23,007 nucleotides of DNA from a virus: positions 1-23,007 of IMG/VR virus record IMGVR_UViG_3300006921_000170. One strand, given 5' to 3'. Positions 12,361 through 20,062 of this stretch are shown piece after piece. Both the position numbers and the translations under genes were made by a program. The notes below the pieces were generated by a model, which was not told the DNA's origin, did not search any database, and saw nothing but the letters and a program-made list of their open reading frames with translations. Every line of letters begins with the position of its first letter. Position 1 is the stretch's first letter.

Positions 12361-12635
12361 GCGTTGGCCTCCCCGTATGCGCTCTGAATTTTTTCGCCGG
12401 TATGGTCGCAAAGTAGGTTCTCGTCTTCCCAATTAATACCAACGGCAACAACTCGCCAACCGTCATTGCATTCGCATTCGATCGAATCTTGAACCTCTTC
12501 AAGTTCCTGTTTTACGGCCTCGAATGAGAGGGCCGCGCCGTCTTGTGTAAGGAAAAAAAGCGGGTATCCGCCCGGCCATGCGTACGGGCCGCTTTTCAAT
12601 ACTTCGTGTAGTTTTTTTGTGTTTTCTATTTTCAT
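12357..12635 (-). CDS. Conserved unknown protein, first gene of the minus block
   Basis: 92 residues from ATG 12635, chosen because CAGTGAGA then lies two bases upstream as in the three other leader-type genes; a second ATG directly before (12638) is possible. Segments: KLHEVLKSGPYAWPGGYPLFFL, TQDGAALSFEAVKQELEEV, GWRVVAVGINWEDENLLCDHTGEKIQSAYGE. The GPYAWPGGYPLFF...DGAALSFEA...CDHTG pattern belongs to a widespread family of hypothetical proteins in bacteria and mobile elements. The CDHTG Cys/His could bind metal with the earlier ECEC pair. It is read from the promoter at 12707-12680. Confidence 0.7.
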   Translation of the reverse strand: MKIENTKKLHEVLKSGPYAWPGGYPLFFLTQDGAALSFEAVKQELEEVQDSIECECNDGWRVVAVGINWEDENLLCDHTGEKIQSAYGEANA

Positions 12636-12637
12636 CA

Positions 12638-12670
12638 TCTCACTGATTTATTTCGCCGCGTTTTTGCGGC
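12638..12670 (-). promoter_or_regulatory. 5' leader of the minus block: hairpin plus CAGTGAGA
   Basis: Near the expected transcript start, GCCGC (minus strand) pairs with GCGGC around an AAAAAC loop (plus 12655-12670), followed by AAATAAAT and CAGTGAGA (plus 12638-12645). A stable stem near the 5' end often protects mRNA; the CAGTGAGA copy is the fourth leader-type occurrence. Confidence 0.5.
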
Positions 12671-12679
12671 ACAGGAAAG

Positions 12680-12707
12680 AGTGTAGTCAAATAACAGGAG
12701 GCGTCAA
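12680..12707 (-). promoter_or_regulatory. Sigma70-like promoter for the minus-strand block
   Basis: On the minus strand TTGACG (plus 12707-12702) and TACACT (12685-12680) are 16 bp apart. Predicted start is near 12673, about 38 bases before the first gene's ATG. This is the best -35/-10 pair I see in the divergent region. Confidence 0.6.
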
Positions 12708-12782
12708 CTATTATTTTTCACATTATTTCAACCAAACTCATTTCACCCCCGCAAACATTGGCTAAAATAAAGAAAACTTTTT

Positions 12783-12812
12783 TTGCTTTTTTTGTTTCGG
12801 GCCGCGTATATT
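12783..12812 (+). promoter_or_regulatory. Possible promoter for the packaging genes
   Basis: TTGCTT (12783-12788) and TATATT (12807-12812) are 18 bp apart, so transcription would start near 12819, just before the G-rich repeat. The -35 match is weak and the region is T-rich, so this is tentative. Confidence 0.35.
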
Positions 12813-12820
12813 AGGGGCAG

Positions 12821-12853
12821 TTCGGGCGGGTTTGGGCCGGTTCGGGCGGGTTT
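12821..12853. repeat. G-rich direct repeat, 20-bp period, copy 1 of an inverted pair
   Basis: TTCGGGCGGGTTT occurs at 12821-12833 and 12841-12853. The stretch has five GGG runs with short loops, so a G-quadruplex on the plus strand (or in the leader RNA) is possible. Its second half (12831-12853) matches the reverse complement of 18869-18891 at 20 of 23 positions. Confidence 0.65.
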
Positions 12854-12863
12854 ACAAAGAACA

Positions 12864-13400
12864 GTGGCCGGGAATAAAAACAGCGGGAATTACACTATCA
12901 GTGAGGCAACCAAGGCCGGGATACTTGAGGGGCTGAAAGCCGGGCAGGGAATTATTAAACTCTCCGCCGACTATAATGTGAGCAAAAACACGGTTCAAGC
13001 TATCCGCGAAAAAAACCGGGACGCTCTCCCGGCATGGCGACGGCGGAGCGCGGCGGGCATGATGGAAATTGCCGACAAACTTATCGATGATTTAAAGGAA
13101 ACCTATAAAGAGATAAAACCCGGCCAGAAACCCATTGCATTAGGTATACTAATGGACAAAATAAGCCAAGCTAATGGCGAGTCAAGTCAAGTTGTCGAAC
13201 ACAAACACTTGCACATTGCACACTCCGACGTTAATTCCCTACTTTCTGACAATAAGTCAGGAGGGAACGACGGGAAACAAAGGGAAAAAGATCAAGGAGG
13301 GACAATCTTGGACACTAAAAGCCCGGCCATCGACGTTGAACCATTGAACCAAAAAGAATCGCCGGGCGAGGACTCGAAGAGGGGGGAGGGGGTCGCGTGA
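12864..13400 (+). CDS. Helix-turn-helix protein, candidate small terminase subunit
   Basis: 178 residues from GTG 12864 (VAGNKNSGNYTI...); an earlier TTG at 12783 would read through the G-rich repeat and is not preferred. Residues about 15-50 (EATKAGILEGLKAGQGIIKLSADYNVSKNTVQAIREKN, in parts) form a clear helix-turn-helix. A helical middle follows (MMEIADKLIDDLKETYKEI, IALGILMDKISQA), then a disordered polar, acidic tail. DNA-binding start, helical oligomer-type middle and location before the large terminase fit a small terminase subunit, but sequence alone does not prove it. A transcription regulator is the alternative. No Shine-Dalgarno sequence. Confidence 0.55.
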   Translation: MAGNKNSGNYTISEATKAGILEGLKAGQGIIKLSADYNVSKNTVQAIREKNRDALPAWRRRSAAGMMEIADKLIDDLKETYKEIKPGQKPIALGILMDKISQANGESSQVVEHKHLHIAHSDVNSLLSDNKSGGNDGKQREKDQGGTILDTKSPAIDVEPLNQKESPGEDSKRGEGVA

Positions 13401-13460
13401 ATCGCGCCGCGTTGGATACATAATGGATTTAGCTGTTACAAAATTTTTTATAAAAAGGGC

Positions 13461-13835
13461 ATGAAGGAAGCTGAATTAGCAGAATATCTCGGCGTTCCAC
13501 GGGCGCAACTCGTCAAGTTCCGCAAGGAGAACCCCGAATACACCTACAAAGTCGGCCCCGCAATCCACTGGACTGAAGGAGGCTGCGCGGCTCTTTACAT
13601 AGACCTCGGCCTCGACCGCCCGCCCGACTACAAGCCGAAGGAAACATTTGCCACCACTGAACGCTGTTATTTCCCGAACAAAAACTTGGTGGAGGCGACA
13701 CTGGACGATGGCAAACTGGTACTTGTACGAGTGCGCGACTCGGCCATGTTCGTCCCAAAGATGCGGATACCGATAAAGCCAAACGGGAACGGCTGGACGG
13801 TGACGCGGCATCCGAAGCGGCGGGGGAGAATATGA
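13461..13835 (+). CDS. HTH-containing phage protein of unknown role
   Basis: 124 residues. The start MKEAELAEYLGVPRAQLVKFRKEN (about 1-24, in parts) is a helix-turn-helix like those in packaging or regulatory proteins, followed by YTYKVGPAIHWTEGGCAALYIDLGL. The second half is a small beta domain (CYFPNKNLVEATLDDGKLVLVRVRDSAMFVPKMRIPIK) with a basic end. The 13-codon frame before it (13423-13464) overlaps its ATG. It may share DNA recognition with the terminase system. Overlap by ATGA with the next gene. Confidence 0.6.
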   Translation: MKEAELAEYLGVPRAQLVKFRKENPEYTYKVGPAIHWTEGGCAALYIDLGLDRPPDYKPKETFATTERCYFPNKNLVEATLDDGKLVLVRVRDSAMFVPKMRIPIKPNGNGWTVTRHPKRRGRI

Positions 13836-14110
13836 TCGCTGAAAGCTACGAGCAGGAGCAGGAAGGAATCACGGCGGTGGCGTGTGCCGTGGTGGAGCAA
13901 GCGGCGAAGGACTACTGGAAGCTGAAGAAAAAGAAAGGCGAGAACGTGAAAATTTGCGGTGCGGCAATTCCGAGGGTGTATACCATGTTAGAGATTGAGA
14001 GATTTTTCTCTGAAGGTGGTGGGGCGCAATATTACTTGGACTTGGCGAATTCAAAAATTTCACCTTTCGCGGTGTTGCACCACTTAAAGACCCACAATGA
14101 CCCCTGCTGA
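13832..14110 (+). CDS. Small phage protein of unknown function
   Basis: 92 residues from ATG 13832 (ATGA overlap; GGGGGAG shortly upstream). A helical first half (AVACAVVEQAAKDYWKLKKKKG), then PRVYTMLEIERFFSEGGGAQYYLDLANSKISPFAVLHHLKTH in pieces. I have seen the 'AV-x2-QA-x2-DY ... EIERFF-S' layout in short phage proteins near terminase genes, with no known role. Overlaps the next gene by 14 bases. Confidence 0.6.
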   Translation: MIAESYEQEQEGITAVACAVVEQAAKDYWKLKKKKGENVKICGAAIPRVYTMLEIERFFSEGGGAQYYLDLANSKISPFAVLHHLKTHNDPC

Positions 14111-14315
14111 CCAGACCCAAGCCTTCTTGGAAGCATTGAGTGGAGTGGTGCAGCGGTTTTACGATGAATTTGATCTCACTTACCCGCAGATGATTGGCGC
14201 ACTGGAACTGGTAAAGGCCGACATGGTGGCCGAAGCCGGGGAGTACGTTACAACGGAGGTGTTGAATGAGGCACTGGAAGTAGAGGACGAAGATGAAGAC
14301 GAAGATGAAGATTGA
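14097..14315 (+). CDS. Small acidic protein with Glu-Asp repeat tail
   Basis: 72 residues. Helical body (QAFLEALSGVVQRFYDEF, YPQMIGALELVKADMVAEAG, VTTEVLNEALEV) and a tail of alternating Glu and Asp (last 10 residues). The GAAGAY repeats coding for this tail also contain the ATG and first codons of the next gene in another frame. No known family. Highly acidic tails can act as DNA mimics, but that is a guess here. Confidence 0.6.
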   Translation: MTPADQTQAFLEALSGVVQRFYDEFDLTYPQMIGALELVKADMVAEAGEYVTTEVLNEALEVEDEDEDEDED

Positions 14316-14637
14316 TAAAGATAAACTAGCATCAAACATAGCAGACGGGTTGGACTTAAAAACCGACATGGGGCGTGAGATCGTGAAGGTCGCACTGGAA
14401 TGTATAAAGTTGTTTGATGACAAACAGCAGGATTACGGCAGCACAAACATATCGGCCTCTGGAGAGATAGGTGTGGCGGTTCGGATTCAAGACAAGGCCA
14501 GCCGAATGCGGCACATCTTACTTAAAGGTATGCGTGGAGAGAAAGGTGTTAACAATGAGCCGCTGGTGGACACATACCAAGACGTAGCGAATTACGGCAT
14601 GATTGGAATGCTGTTAAATCGCGGCCACTGGAAATAG
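14293..14637 (+). CDS. Nucleotide modification associated domain 1 (DUF1599)-like protein
   Basis: 114 residues from ATG 14293; a second ATG at 14305 is possible. The pattern LFDDKQQDYGSTN (about 40-52), GVAVRIQDKASRM (60-72), EPLVDTYQDVANYGMIGMLL (89-108) matches DUF1599/Nmad1 proteins: a K-x2-DYG motif, an R-x2-DK motif, and a D-x3-D-x2-NY motif, with helices around an acidic metal site as in all-alpha nucleotide pyrophosphohydrolases. It likely acts on modified or unusual nucleotides in the phage pool; substrate unknown. It ends directly before the large terminase ATG. Confidence 0.7.
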   Translation: MKTKMKIDKDKLASNIADGLDLKTDMGREIVKVALECIKLFDDKQQDYGSTNISASGEIGVAVRIQDKASRMRHILLKGMRGEKGVNNEPLVDTYQDVANYGMIGMLLNRGHWK

Positions 14638-16269
14638 ATGTCATTCACCCCCACACCGCACCCCGTACTCGTCGTGCCTTCAAAGGCGCGTATGCAGGAG
14701 TTTGCGGATCGCGGGGACGAGGGGTTGGATGAACTAGCCCGCGCACTGGAGCAGCGCGAGCAACTAATCCAACTGGAAAAAGAAGACCCCTACCGCTACG
14801 GCTTTGAACCCGGCAACTGGAAAGACGCGGACGAACTCTGGAAAGGCTGCGGCGAATTACTAATCCAAGGAGGCAACCGGGCTGGAAAGTCCGAGTTCGC
14901 CGCCAAGCGCATAGTGCAGATGATGACTGCCAAAAAGGGCGCGAAGGTTTGGGTACTTGGAATGACGGCTCAATCTAGTATTCGAGATCAGCAGCAACTC
15001 GTTTACAAATACATACCGACCGAGTGGAAGAACATTAAGAAGGGCCGCGTTCAGAACGTCAGTTTTAGCCAGAAGAATGGCTTCACCGAAAACACGTTCA
15101 TCCTCCCCAACGGATCGCAGTGTTGGTTTATGAATTATTCGCAGGAAATGCGAGTGATCGAGGGTGGAGAGGTGGACATGATTTGGTGTGATGAGCTTGT
15201 GCCGCTGCCGTGGATTGAGACGTTGCGGTTTCGGTTGGTGACGCGGGCCTCCAGCCACGACCTCTCTGGAAGGTTACTAATCACATTCACCCCCGTGGAA
15301 GGCTACACCCCCACGGTGAAGGAATACATATCGGGGTATCGGGTGCTGGAGGCGCGGCCTAGTCCACTTCTACCCGGCACAGTGAACGTACCCGGTTGCC
15401 CGGCTGGAACCATGCCGTACACGGCGCAGTGTAGGAGGCCCGCTGCCCGGCTCATGTGGTTCTTCACCGACATGAATCCGTATAATCCGTATGAGGAAAT
15501 GAAGAAAACCCTCAACGGAGAGAACAGCATACAGATTAAGTTGCGGGCGTATGGGTATGCGGAGAATCTCGCTGGAAACCAATTCCCGAAATTTTGCGAG
15601 TCGCACACGCTGGATGCCGACAAAATTCCAGCAGAAGGCACGAACTACATGGCGGTCGATCCCGCGTGGAATCGGAATTGGTTTGTGCTTTGGTTGAGGG
15701 TGGATGATCGAGGGCGCAAATACATTTATAGGGAGTGGCCCAATTTAGACGAATATGGGGAGTGGGCAGTGCCGGGGGATAAAGCCGATGGTGCGCCCGG
15801 CCCGGCACAGAGCGTGGGGGCTGGACGCGGGCTTCCAGAAGTGAAGGAAATCATTGCCGACTTGGAGCAGGGGGAGGACATCGAGGTGCGATACATTGAT
15901 CCTCGCGCTGGAGCCAGCCAAGCAGCGGGCCGCGAGGGCGGCACAAGCATTATTGATTTATTGGGGGAAGGCGAAGACCCCATGTATTTTGAGCAAGCCG
16001 CTGGAATCTCGGTGGCCAACGGACTCACCATTGTAAACGATTGGTTAAATTACGATCAAGGCGAACCCGTAACGGCGGTTAATGAGCCGAGCCTCTATAT
16101 AAGTAAGGACTGCGGCAACCTAATATATAGTTTGCAAGAGTGGACGGGGCGCGACGGGGAGAAGGGTGCGAGTAAGGATTGCATAGACACGCTGCGGTAT
16201 TTGGCCGTGATGGAGCCGATATTTGTGAATGACAAAACCTTTGCTGGATCGGCAGTAGGTACATATTGA
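14638..16269 (+). CDS. terL: Terminase large subunit (DNA packaging ATPase-nuclease)
   Basis: 543 residues, starting right after the previous stop. ATPase: Walker A GGNRAGKS (78-85), Walker B VDMIWCDE (179-186), coupling motif LLITFTPVEG (213-222). Nuclease (RNase H-like): MAVDPAW (338-344, Asp341), RYIDPRAG (418-425, Asp421) and KDCIDTLRYL (513-522, Asp514/Asp517). Both halves look intact. It drives DNA into the capsid through the portal and cuts concatemers. Family members are usually 450-600 residues, so the length is normal. Its TGA overlaps the next ATG (TGATG). No Shine-Dalgarno sequence is visible. Confidence 0.95.
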   Translation: MSFTPTPHPVLVVPSKARMQEFADRGDEGLDELARALEQREQLIQLEKEDPYRYGFEPGNWKDADELWKGCGELLIQGGNRAGKSEFAAKRIVQMMTAKKGAKVWVLGMTAQSSIRDQQQLVYKYIPTEWKNIKKGRVQNVSFSQKNGFTENTFILPNGSQCWFMNYSQEMRVIEGGEVDMIWCDELVPLPWIETLRFRLVTRASSHDLSGRLLITFTPVEGYTPTVKEYISGYRVLEARPSPLLPGTVNVPGCPAGTMPYTAQCRRPAARLMWFFTDMNPYNPYEEMKKTLNGENSIQIKLRAYGYAENLAGNQFPKFCESHTLDADKIPAEGTNYMAVDPAWNRNWFVLWLRVDDRGRKYIYREWPNLDEYGEWAVPGDKADGAPGPAQSVGAGRGLPEVKEIIADLEQGEDIEVRYIDPRAGASQAAGREGGTSIIDLLGEGEDPMYFEQAAGISVANGLTIVNDWLNYDQGEPVTAVNEPSLYISKDCGNLIYSLQEWTGRDGEKGASKDCIDTLRYLAVMEPIFVNDKTFAGSAVGTY

Positions 16270-16466
16270 TGCGGTTGTTTGAGTTACCAGTGTTGGTAAG
16301 GCCAGATGAGGCGGCGGCAGTTACCGGGTTGAGTAAGAAACAACTGGCGCAACTTGCAAAGCTGAATGCGTTAAGAATTTACAGGACGGTGGGGGATCAC
16401 CGCCGGTATTATAGGGATGACTTAATTAAACACTTAAAGGGGGAAAAGAAAGATGGAGATAGTTGA
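16269..16466 (+). CDS. MerR/excisionase-like small HTH protein
   Basis: 65 residues from ATG 16269. LVRPDEAAAVTGLSKKQLAQLAKLNALRIYRTVGDHRRYYRDDLIKHL (in parts, about 7-55) has the layout of excisionase/MerR-type winged helices: a helix-turn-helix that ends in a basic wing with R-x2-GDHRRYY and a final DLI-x-HL helix. Such proteins bend or bind DNA. Its place between terminase and portal genes is odd for an excisionase and no integrase lies in the window. It may instead regulate late genes or help packaging. Overlaps the portal gene by 14 bases. Confidence 0.65.
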   Translation: MRLFELPVLVRPDEAAAVTGLSKKQLAQLAKLNALRIYRTVGDHRRYYRDDLIKHLKGEKKDGDS

Positions 16467-18546
16467 TAAATTAGCGAAGGCAGCGGACACACCAGATGTG
16501 CGGGAATTGGCGGCGGAATATAGCCGTAGCCTACACGATGGGGAATCACTGGATAAAATATCTGATGTAGACAACATTAGATTCACCCGCTGGACGGGGC
16601 AGACCACGGACGGGCGCAAGCACAGCGAGAGCTTACCAGAGGGCAAAGATGCTTTCCCTTGGGAGGGCGCGAGCGACACCCGCATTCCGTTGGCCGACCA
16701 GATCATAAACGACACGGTGGATGTGCTGACCACATCGTTTAGCCGGGCCACACTGAAGATTGGGGGAACCGAGATTGGTGATTCTGAAGCGGCGGGAGTG
16801 GCGAGTAATATGATGCGGTGGCAGCGCGACACCAAACTCTACCACACACTAAACCGCGAATCCGAGTTGTTGGCCCAATACGGGCAGCAATACGGCTGGA
16901 GTGCTTTGTTTGTTGGGTGGGAGCAAAAGAGTGCGGTGAAGGGGCGCAAGATCACGATGGAGGAAGTCGTGGCCTTGGCGCAGCAAGCGGGGGGCGAACT
17001 GGAAGCCTTACCTGACATGATAAATGATCCAGAGTCGGAGACTCATGTGGTGGAGATTCTACAAGCGCAATTCCCCGGCCTCGGAAAACGCAAGGCGCGG
17101 AAAGCGGTTAAGGAACTGCGCGACACTGGAGAAACGATTCTTCCACAAGCATACTTGGCGGTGAACCAACCGGCAGTTGTAGCGTTAAAGCCGTGGGAGG
17201 AAATCAGTCTGCCGCCCGAAACCGTGGATTTGCAATCGGCGCGAGTGATCTTCCGCCGGTTGTTTATGACGGAGGTGGAGTTGCGGGCCAAGGTTGTGGA
17301 CGAGGGCTGGAGCGAAGATTGGGTAGAGGCCGCAGTGAAGACGGCGGGCCGGTCAACGGAGTTCCACGACTTCACCGTGCAGTTGAGCGACTTGACCAGT
17401 AGCCACATTGACCGGCAGGACAACCTAATCGAAGTGGTGTATGCATATAGTCGCCAACTGGATGACAACAACATACCGGGTATTTATTACACAATATTTA
17501 GCCCGATAGCCCAAACTGGAGATGGCGGCGAGGACATTCATGCGAAGCACGAACTACTCGACTACGTTCACTGTCGCTATCCATTCGTCGAATATCGCAG
17601 GGAAAAACTCAAACGTCGCATCACGGAGAGTCGTGGAGTGCCAGAAATCTGCCGAACTTGGCAGGACGAGATCAAGACTCAACGAGATTCGATATACGAC
17701 TCGACGAGTTTTGAAACGCTTCCGCCCATCATGGTGAACAAGCGGCTTGGGCTGGCGAACAAAGTTGGCCCGGCGGTGCAGTTGCCGGTGATGAAGGCTG
17801 GAGACTACGAATTCATGCGCCCCCCGGCGCGGCAACCCAGCACAGCGTTTAACTTGATTGAAGCCGTGTCGCGTCAAGCTGATGAGTATTTTGGCAGGGC
17901 GAATCAAGGAGTGCCGCCCGTGCAGACGCAGATAAAGCAGCAGCGACTTGTGAACAACTGGTTAACAGTGTGGACAGAGGCGTATCAGCAAATGTTCCAG
18001 TTGAGTTTGCAGTATTTGTCGCCCGAAGAAATATCCCGCATCACTGGAACCAACATCATTCCAGAATCAGATATGTACCAGTTTGATTTTGTGTTGAAGT
18101 ACGATGTGCGAGAACTGGATACTGAATTTGTGGAGAGCAAACTCTCAAACATAGCGCAGTATGTTGTGCCACAGGACGTATCTGGAGTGCTGGATCGGAA
18201 CAAGTTAATCGGCATGATTACGAGGGCGATCAGTCCCGACATTGCGGAGGAACTTATCATCGACCAAGCCCCGGCTTCGCAGAAGATGTATGAGGACGTT
18301 AAGGGCCAGATTGGTCAGATGATGTTGGGTAACGAAGCCAGTTACACGGAGAACGACCCAGCCGCCCAAACTAAAATGCAATATGCACAGGAAATTGTTG
18401 GGCGCAACCCGAAGGCGCAAGAGGCGTTGCAGGGCGACGAACTGTTTAGGCAGTTGTTCGAGAACTACACGAAGAATCTGCAAATGTCATTGATGCAGCA
18501 ACAAAACGCTCAAATCGGGCGCATAGGAGTGAGTCAAGTAACATGA
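16453..18546 (+). CDS. Portal protein
   Basis: 697 residues from ATG 16453 with a purine-rich ribosome site (AGGGGGAAAAGAAAG). KDAFPWEGASDTRIPLADQIINDTVDVL (about 64-91, in parts) is a pattern I know from portal proteins of large phage families. Further: LNRESELLAQYGQQYGWSALFVGWE (133-157), long helical stem parts, and a Gln/Met-rich tail (MQYAQEIV, MSLMQQQNAQ). Length fits a 12-mer portal with a crown or barrel region. It follows terminase and precedes scaffold and capsid, the standard order. The exact family was not checked by search. Confidence 0.85.
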   Translation: MEIVDKLAKAADTPDVRELAAEYSRSLHDGESLDKISDVDNIRFTRWTGQTTDGRKHSESLPEGKDAFPWEGASDTRIPLADQIINDTVDVLTTSFSRATLKIGGTEIGDSEAAGVASNMMRWQRDTKLYHTLNRESELLAQYGQQYGWSALFVGWEQKSAVKGRKITMEEVVALAQQAGGELEALPDMINDPESETHVVEILQAQFPGLGKRKARKAVKELRDTGETILPQAYLAVNQPAVVALKPWEEISLPPETVDLQSARVIFRRLFMTEVELRAKVVDEGWSEDWVEAAVKTAGRSTEFHDFTVQLSDLTSSHIDRQDNLIEVVYAYSRQLDDNNIPGIYYTIFSPIAQTGDGGEDIHAKHELLDYVHCRYPFVEYRREKLKRRITESRGVPEICRTWQDEIKTQRDSIYDSTSFETLPPIMVNKRLGLANKVGPAVQLPVMKAGDYEFMRPPARQPSTAFNLIEAVSRQADEYFGRANQGVPPVQTQIKQQRLVNNWLTVWTEAYQQMFQLSLQYLSPEEISRITGTNIIPESDMYQFDFVLKYDVRELDTEFVESKLSNIAQYVVPQDVSGVLDRNKLIGMITRAISPDIAEELIIDQAPASQKMYEDVKGQIGQMMLGNEASYTENDPAAQTKMQYAQEIVGRNPKAQEALQGDELFRQLFENYTKNLQMSLMQQQNAQIGRIGVSQVT

Positions 18547-18767
18547 TGCAAAATCTGTCAGCGTTCCAGTGGCAGGGGGAGAATCCGCTTTGGAATGCCC
18601 TGCTGGATAATCTGGATGCCGCCATCGATGTGGAGATGGTGACGGCGGTTAGCGCGGACACGGTTGGTGAGGCGAGAGTTCATCAAGCGGGCCGCGCCGA
18701 TGCGCTGCTGGATTTCAAAAACCATTTGGTTGAGTTGAGGGAGAGTGCAGTCTCGAAGCTCAACTGA
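18543..18767 (+). CDS. Small protein after the portal, function unknown
   Basis: 74 residues; its ATG overlaps the portal stop (ATGA). FQWQGENPLWNALLDNLDAAIDVEMVTAVS (in parts), then GRADALLDFKNHLVELRESA. Helical and acidic, without Cys. Small genes in this place in other phages are also mostly unnamed. It is the last gene before the strong terminator at 18803. Confidence 0.6.
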   Translation: MMQNLSAFQWQGENPLWNALLDNLDAAIDVEMVTAVSADTVGEARVHQAGRADALLDFKNHLVELRESAVSKLN

Positions 18768-18802
18768 TATGTCGGTATAACGTATAGTCCATATTAGTAG
18801 TG

Positions 18803-18842
18803 GCCGCTCATCCTATAATGGGGTGGGCGGCTTTTTCTTTTC
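18803..18842 (+). terminator. Rho-independent terminator after the portal operon
   Basis: GCCGCTCATCC (18803-18813) pairs with GGGTGGGCGGC (18821-18831) over 11 positions, two of them G.U, loop about 7 bases, then TTTTTCTTTTC. It separates the packaging genes from the scaffold/capsid genes. A second dyad, GCATTTT...AAAATGC, follows at 18849-18864. Confidence 0.85.
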
Positions 18843-18868
18843 TTAAAAGCATTTTCAAAAATGCACCC

Positions 18869-18891
18869 AAACCCTCCCGAACCTACCCAAA
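18869..18891 (-). repeat. G-rich repeat, copy 2 (inverted relative to 12831-12853)
   Basis: Minus strand reads TTTGGGTAGGTTCGGG, then AGGGTTT; 20 of 23 positions match 12831-12853 on the plus strand. ACCCAAACC also recurs 19 bp apart on the plus strand (18865 and 18884). The minus strand has four GGG runs with loops up to 7, so a quadruplex is possible there too. The rest of 18768-19000 holds the terminator, a GGTTT/AAACC dyad (18952-18965) and no gene. Confidence 0.65.
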
Positions 18892-19000
18892 CCGACCCTC
18901 CAACCTAACTATTTTTTGCGAACCCACTCTTATAGGCGTTTAAGAGGTGCGGGTTTCTGCAAACCACAAAAATGCTGTCAGCCAAACTTGCGGGCTATAA

Positions 19001-20062
19001 ATGAGCATGAGCGATAAGGGAATCGAAGCCGTGAGTGACGCGGCACAAACGGAAGTCACAACGAATGTCGGCGAACTTTTGGACGCTGACGGATTAGCGG
19101 GCCAACTGGAAATGCTGTTGGAACGTGAACCGGCAGAAGCACCGGCCTTGGAAGACGAGGAAAAAGCTAAAGGCGAACAGCCTCCCGATGAAGGTGAGTC
19201 GAGTGACCCGCCAGAGGATGAGGCTAAAGCTGAAGAAGACGCTCTTTCACAGACTGAAGAAGAAACTGCGGAAGCTGAACCGGCTTTAGAAACCGATGAG
19301 CAATCCGAAAAGGACAAGGCCAACAAGGGTTTGTTCAAGAGGATCGACAAGCTCACGGCAAAAAGGCGCGAGGCAGAAAGCAGGGTTGACGGATTGGAAG
19401 CCGAGATTCGGACTTTACGCACTGAATTGGACGCCAAGGAGGAACTTCCATCGTTGCCGCCCGTTGATGGGAACCCATATAGCCGTTTGAAATCGACTCA
19501 AGAAGTCGAACGAGAAATGGATCAAGCCGAAGAAGTGCTTGAATGGTGTGAGGATAATACGGATGGCGCGGTGGTTAAAAACTCAAAGGGCGACGAAGTC
19601 GAATATAGTGCCGAGGAAATTCGGGGAATTAAAAAGAATGCCCGCAAATCCATTAAAAAGCACTTACCGAACCGGCTGGAATACTTGAAGGAAGAAGCTG
19701 CGGTAGCGCAGCAAGTAGAGCAAGTGTTTCCATACTGGAAGGACAGGAGTTCCGAGGGCTATCAAGAGGCTATGGAAATCCTCCGTAACAGGCCAGACAT
19801 TCGCAATCACCCGACATGGAAAGCCGACGTAAGTGTTTTCCAGTTAGGGCTACAAGCCTACCGGGAGATGGTGAACAACCCTACTCAAAAAACGGCGGCG
19901 AAGAAGGAGGTTAAGAAAGCCCCCGAACAACCCGCCGCCCCGGCTGCGGCCCCGGCCACATCGAGCGCATCTAAAGCCCGTTCAGTTTCCGCGAGAAAAA
20001 ACTTCGGTTCTGAAAATTCGGTGGATTCTTTAGCGACAGTATTAGAATCGGACTACATATAG
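19001..20062 (+). CDS. Scaffolding protein
   Basis: 353 residues from ATG 19001 (a second in-frame ATG at 19007 is possible). The first 100 residues are extremely acidic (EDEEKAKGEQ, EEDALSQTEEETAEAEP). A coiled-coil stretch follows (FKRIDKLTAKRREAESRVDGLEAEIRTLRTELDAKEEL, about 112-149, in parts), then a helical middle and an Ala/Pro-rich, finally basic tail (KKEVKKAPEQPAAPAAAPA, SKARSVSARKNFG). Acidic start, coiled coil, basic end, and position immediately before the capsid gene are the usual marks of a scaffold that guides capsid assembly and then leaves. Sequence similarity alone would be weak. The stop codon lies in a perfect dyad. Confidence 0.75.
   Translation: MSMSDKGIEAVSDAAQTEVTTNVGELLDADGLAGQLEMLLEREPAEAPALEDEEKAKGEQPPDEGESSDPPEDEAKAEEDALSQTEEETAEAEPALETDEQSEKDKANKGLFKRIDKLTAKRREAESRVDGLEAEIRTLRTELDAKEELPSLPPVDGNPYSRLKSTQEVEREMDQAEEVLEWCEDNTDGAVVKNSKGDEVEYSAEEIRGIKKNARKSIKKHLPNRLEYLKEEAAVAQQVEQVFPYWKDRSSEGYQEAMEILRNRPDIRNHPTWKADVSVFQLGLQAYREMVNNPTQKTAAKKEVKKAPEQPAAPAAAPATSSASKARSVSARKNFGSENSVDSLATVLESDYI

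Noticed and set aside
13423-13464. 13-codon frame (MDLAVTKFFIKRA) overlapping the next ATG as ATGA
   Set aside because: It fits the coupling pattern and may be a leader peptide, but it is too short and has no ribosome site, so not called as a gene.
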